DNA of 8,152 nt from UBA9300 sp032260385 (GTDB taxonomy: Bacteria > Bacteroidota > Bacteroidia > Bacteroidales > VadinHA17). The first letter of the stretch is position 1. Each line of letters begins with the position of its first letter. The position numbers and the translations under genes were made by a program. Positions 5,478-8,152 of the stretch are shown here, one piece after another. The notes beneath the pieces are model-generated. The model ran no database searches, was not told the origin of the DNA, and was given only the letters and a program-made list of their open reading frames with translations. The DNA is taken from assembly GCA_032260385.1 (NCBI GenBank), contig JAVVEL010000060.1:1-8152 (forward strand). The letters run 5' to 3'.

Positions 5478-7817
5478 TTAAAATTCCCATACAAGATCAG
5501 GATCAGTATCTGCCCAATCGCCTGATTCTATTTTCTTATCAGCATTATAAATCACGTAAGAGCTCGGGGTGTCATACAGGTAAAGATTCCCAATATGAAG
5601 CATTGCGCTTGCACTCAAACCGGCGTAAAGAATGAATTGTCCTCTGGGCTTCAGGGGATGTTCAGTAATCTGTGCCAGGCCCTGGGAAGGATCGGAATAA
5701 GTTATCCTATTCCAGTTAAAACTATTTTTATTAAACCTTATGGGAAATATATTTTCAAATAGTTCTGAAATTTTGTTGGTTTCCGGCCTGCCAAAAAGTA
5801 TAACACACTCCTTGTTCAGATCACTTTCAATTACTGAGGTGTCCGCTTTAATTATTTCAGGATCCAATCCAAGATATTCATTATTGAATCTCTCAGCTGC
5901 TGCTTTATTAGCTATTGATTCTGAAACAGTTCCGTAAATAAGGATCATATCAGGGTAACTGTCCCAAATACGTGAGAGCTGTAATGGCATCCTTTGAAGT
6001 TTTAAAATATCATGAACCGGATCTGCCTTTAATAATAAAGGCTTATCCATCGTTTTGAATTCAAAATCGCTTATCTTTTCTTTCTGCCATATTGTAAAAA
6101 GCTCCTGACCCTTTTCAGACTCGAGAGTAAATTCAACTGGTAACACGAATAATGACTTACCTGACTGAATCAGGGTACCTCTTATTTTCCAGCCATTATT
6201 GTCTTTGCCGAGTTTTACTTCAACTAATTTTAGATGAGGTAATCCATTTGATTTTTGCCATTGATCGAAAAACCATTCAAGAGAGTCACCATGAATATTC
6301 TCAGCCATTTGAATAAACCTGCTGGTTTGTACAGGCCTGGTGGTGTTTAGTATTAAACTCTCATACTCTTTTGTAAGCCGGCTAAACTTTTCAGCACCCA
6401 TTATTTTGTTCAGCATATGGCACACCAATGGATCGTAAGTGTATTGAAGTGAGCGAATCCAGACGGGGTCTTCAAAAATTCTTGAAAACTCTGTATCCCT
6501 GTCTGGTATATTTCTGGTACAATAGTCGATCTGGCCCAGGATCCCTCTTCTCTTGTCAATCTGGATATAATCATCTTTATAATCCTGTAAAGCATCAGCT
6601 GGAAATGGATCCAACAGGTGATAAACATTGCTTCTCGCTCTGTTAATTTTCCCTATATTATGAACAGCTGACAGCAAATCTTCCACACGTCCATTTTTGA
6701 TAGGTACCCACTGATAACCATAACCTTCGTGATTATCCTGTGGGGCATTTGAACCTAACAGTATATCACGTCCTTTGCTCATAATTATTTTATTGTGGTG
6801 CAGCCACGCGAATAATCCTGCATTGGCATCGACAGGGATCCAGCCAACATCCTGAAGATAGAACTCGGACCACATATGAGGGCCCATACCATGATGCTCG
6901 GCGCCTGAAAAACCTTTATCAGTAGTCATTGTATCAAGCACTGAGAACATCTCTGAGTTTTCTTCTTTTAAATAAGGAGCCCATCCTATTCTCCCGTAAA
7001 CACATCTGGCCGGAATACCTTCAGCACGGCACATAGCTGTAAAGAGAGCACTGTAGTGAGCGCAATCGCCGGCAAAATATTCTTCTCCACTTCTCTCATC
7101 AGTTTCAGGCCTGGATAACATGTAATCAAGACTTGCTTCAAGTCCTTGCTCAAACCTTGTTTTATTATTGTATTTGATTTTCCTATGGACGAATTCTAGA
7201 ATTTTTTGTGCTTTGAGGTAAGGATTTGTTTCATCTCTGACAGCTTCTTTCGCTAGCTCTTCCACTTTAGGTGTGATGTGAATAGTATTTTCAGATCTGG
7301 TGTATAATTGATATACCTTACTTTGCATGTCATAAGGTGTTATATCTGATTTATCTATATTGATATTTGCCGAATAAGATATCAGACGTACTTTAATGTC
7401 AACACGGTAGGATGGTTTTTCAGGATATTTTCCAAAGTCCCAGTAGAAGATCTTGTTTCCGTATTCAGGATCCGTGAATTGTGAATGAGGTTCAGGCTGA
7501 ACGGAAATAATCTGAACATTTCTTTGAGAATCCCATTCACGAGGTATTGGGATCCAGACTTTCAGATCTTTGTCTCTGTCAATTATTGAAAGATCCGGTT
7601 TTATTTCAAAGGATATATCAACATTATATACCCTCGGATTTTCATAAATGATTTTAGATGATTTTGATGTGTCCGTAACTGAATCGTCAGAAAAACTTAC
7701 CTCCTGTGAGACAGAAATTAGAGGATGGAGGAGCAGGATTAACAGTATGACTGTTAGTTTGAAGCCAGGCTTAATACCTGGTTTATCTGTTTGATAACAA
7801 CTGGTGAGATTAAGCAT
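5478..7817 (-). CDS. Exported transglutaminase-like protein with M1-peptidase-like C-terminal modules
   Basis: This is a predicted periplasmic or surface protein of the transglutaminase-like (papain-fold) superfamily, whose members act as proteases, amidases or cross-linkers; the substrate here is unknown. An N-terminal hydrophobic segment (about 20-34) ends in S-V-S before Q38, fitting signal peptidase I. A beta-rich region (about 60-150) with VWIPIPREWD precedes the transglutaminase core (about 200-335). The core has a complete triad: C252 in GDCAHYSALFTAMCRAEGIPAR, H314 in HMWSEFY and D330 in WIPVDANAG. Residues about 455-608 resemble the C-terminal part of M1 aminopeptidases (CHMLNKIMGAEKF, then GDSLEWFFDQWQKSNGLP, then a beta domain ending near DPVHDILK), but no HExxH zinc site exists anywhere. 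Residues about 622-735 form a further alpha/beta module (MILIYGTVSES, VILFGRPETN, FILYAGLSA). The only in-frame ATG before the signal segment is at 7817. It is convergent with the TPR/PD40 gene. Confidence 0.88.
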   Translation of the reverse strand: MLNLTSCYQTDKPGIKPGFKLTVILLILLLHPLISVSQEVSFSDDSVTDTSKSSKIIYENPRVYNVDISFEIKPDLSIIDRDKDLKVWIPIPREWDSQRNVQIISVQPEPHSQFTDPEYGNKIFYWDFGKYPEKPSYRVDIKVRLISYSANINIDKSDITPYDMQSKVYQLYTRSENTIHITPKVEELAKEAVRDETNPYLKAQKILEFVHRKIKYNNKTRFEQGLEASLDYMLSRPETDERSGEEYFAGDCAHYSALFTAMCRAEGIPARCVYGRIGWAPYLKEENSEMFSVLDTMTTDKGFSGAEHHGMGPHMWSEFYLQDVGWIPVDANAGLFAWLHHNKIIMSKGRDILLGSNAPQDNHEGYGYQWVPIKNGRVEDLLSAVHNIGKINRARSNVYHLLDPFPADALQDYKDDYIQIDKRRGILGQIDYCTRNIPDRDTEFSRIFEDPVWIRSLQYTYDPLVCHMLNKIMGAEKFSRLTKEYESLILNTTRPVQTSRFIQMAENIHGDSLEWFFDQWQKSNGLPHLKLVEVKLGKDNNGWKIRGTLIQSGKSLFVLPVEFTLESEKGQELFTIWQKEKISDFEFKTMDKPLLLKADPVHDILKLQRMPLQLSRIWDSYPDMILIYGTVSESIANKAAAERFNNEYLGLDPEIIKADTSVIESDLNKECVILFGRPETNKISELFENIFPIRFNKNSFNWNRITYSDPSQGLAQITEHPLKPRGQFILYAGLSASAMLHIGNLYLYDTPSSYVIYNADKKIESGDWADTDPDLVWEF

Positions 7818-7856
7818 GATTAATATTATAATTAAAGCTGTGAGCTTGTCAGGCTA

Positions 7857-7878
7857 TTGATAAGATATATCCAATCAA
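7857..7878. promoter_or_regulatory. Operator-like 22-bp palindrome upstream of transglutaminase-like gene
   Basis: TTGAT (7857-7861) and ATCAA (7874-7878) flank the 8-bp palindrome GATATATC (7864-7871), so 18 of 22 positions are symmetric. It lies 39 bases upstream of the leftward ATG, directly downstream (in gene sense) of the shared element TTTCCTAACTT (7891 down to 7881). If TAACTT is the -7 box, with a TTG 20 bases upstream of it, the palindrome covers the transcription start, a typical repressor position. The TTGAT half-sites match repeats upstream of the kinase gene. Confidence 0.45.
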
Positions 7879-7945
7879 GTAAGTTAGGAAAATACCATAG
7901 AAAAAGCAACTTAAATTCTTCTTATTCATTCTTCCATATATGCCC

Positions 7946-7955
7946 GGTAATTACC
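7946..7955. repeat. 10-bp palindrome GGTAATTACC
   Basis: A perfect 10-bp palindrome lies in the divergent intergenic region between the transglutaminase-like gene and the partial gene at 8040. It could be a regulator half-site pair, but a single palindrome of this length can occur by chance. Confidence 0.3.
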
Positions 7956-7980
7956 TGACGCAAAATCCGCACAACATACT

Positions 7981-8038
7981 TTTACAATTTTTTACAATTT
8001 ATTAATTGATTTTAAGTCAGGGAATTAATAAATTGTAA
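7981..8038. promoter_or_regulatory. 16-bp perfect inverted repeat plus third half-site, abutting a start codon
   Basis: The arm 7992-8007 (TTACAATTTATTAATT) is perfectly complementary to 8023-8038 across a 15-base spacer. A further direct copy of TTTACAATTT lies at 7981-7990, adjacent to the copy at 7991-8000. The right arm ends one base before the ATG at 8040. Fifteen of the 16 pairs are A-T. As DNA it looks like an operator with repeated TTACAATT half-sites; as RNA it would put the ribosome binding region in a hairpin. No TAnnTTTG box was found in this region. Confidence 0.55.
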
Positions 8039-8039
8039 T

Positions 8040-8152
8040 ATGTTTAAATTTTTGAAAAATATAGGCCCCAAAACGAAAATCCTTTTCGTTGCATTTATCC
8101 TTGTCCTTGCACCCGGTGCCATCATCAGCCACCTGAGCCTGCAATCAGTCAG
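8040..8152 (+). CDS. Partial membrane protein gene, cut by the window end
   Basis: Only the first 37 codons are visible, open from the ATG at 8040 to the window edge. The peptide starts MFKFLKNIGPKTKILF. It has a lysine-rich N-terminus (K3, K6, K11, K13) followed by a hydrophobic helix at about 14-30, which fits an inside-anchored first membrane segment. This arrangement is common at the N-terminus of sensor kinases and other membrane-bound signalling proteins, but no domain is visible, so the function cannot be named. It is divergent from the transglutaminase-like gene, and its start sits directly after the 16-bp inverted repeat. No alternative in-frame ATG occurs in the visible part. Confidence 0.6.
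   Translation, partial: MFKFLKNIGPKTKILFVAFILVLAPGAIISHLSLQSV

Noticed and set aside
6410..6646. Overlapping open frames on both strands inside the transglutaminase-like gene
   Set aside because: They are shadows of the long gene with motif-poor translations.
7797..7817. Lipoprotein signal around Cys7 of the transglutaminase-like protein, or Cys11 of the TPR/PD40 protein
   Set aside because: Cys7 precedes the hydrophobic segment instead of following it, and the residues before Cys11 (AIL) do not fit a lipobox with small residues at the last positions. Both fit signal peptidase I better.
1..8152. CRISPR arrays, tRNA or rRNA genes, insertion sequences, phage or defence genes
   Set aside because: I saw no regularly spaced repeats, no cloverleaf-like sequences with TTCGA-type loops, no transposase or integrase motifs, and no defence-related domains.

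Overview
This window looks like chromosomal DNA from a member of the Bacteroidota, possibly an environmental Bacteroidales-like lineage. The evidence is AT-rich leaders without clear Shine-Dalgarno sites, two matches to the Bacteroidota -7 promoter box TAnnTTTG, signal peptides that would leave mature proteins starting at Gln, and a TPR plus PD40 beta-propeller protein of a type common in that phylum. This placement is inferred from style, not from a marker gene.

Layout. Bases 1-359 carry no convincing gene. They hold a probable leftward promoter, a cluster of hairpins and TTGAT-type repeats. Next come three rightward genes: a membrane sensor histidine kinase with a TPR-like extracytoplasmic domain (363-2444), an OmpR/PhoB-family response regulator (2504-3193), and a secreted TPR/PD40 beta-propeller protein (3277-5373). 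A small repeat able to form alternative hairpins separates kinase and regulator. A 12-bp palindrome inside a candidate promoter separates regulator and propeller gene. A long inverted repeat at 5381-5440 followed by T residues probably ends transcription. A leftward gene (5478-7817) encodes an exported transglutaminase-like protein whose C-terminal half resembles the C-terminal modules of M1 aminopeptidases, without the zinc site. The divergent intergenic region 7818-8039 contains an operator-like 22-bp palindrome, a 10-bp palindrome and a 16-bp perfect inverted repeat ending one base before a new rightward gene. That gene (8040 to the window end) is seen only through its first 37 codons, which include a membrane segment.

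How the genes may work together. Kinase and regulator are almost certainly a cognate pair. The kinase senses through an envelope-exposed domain with TPR-like helices, and the next gene makes an exported protein that starts with TPRs. A plausible but unproven model is an envelope signalling module in which the TPR/PD40 protein is a target or partner of the two-component system. The transglutaminase-like gene shares an 11-base sequence, followed by TTGATT, with the region upstream of the kinase, so it may belong to the same regulon.

No CRISPR array, tRNA, rRNA, insertion sequence or phage gene was recognised.
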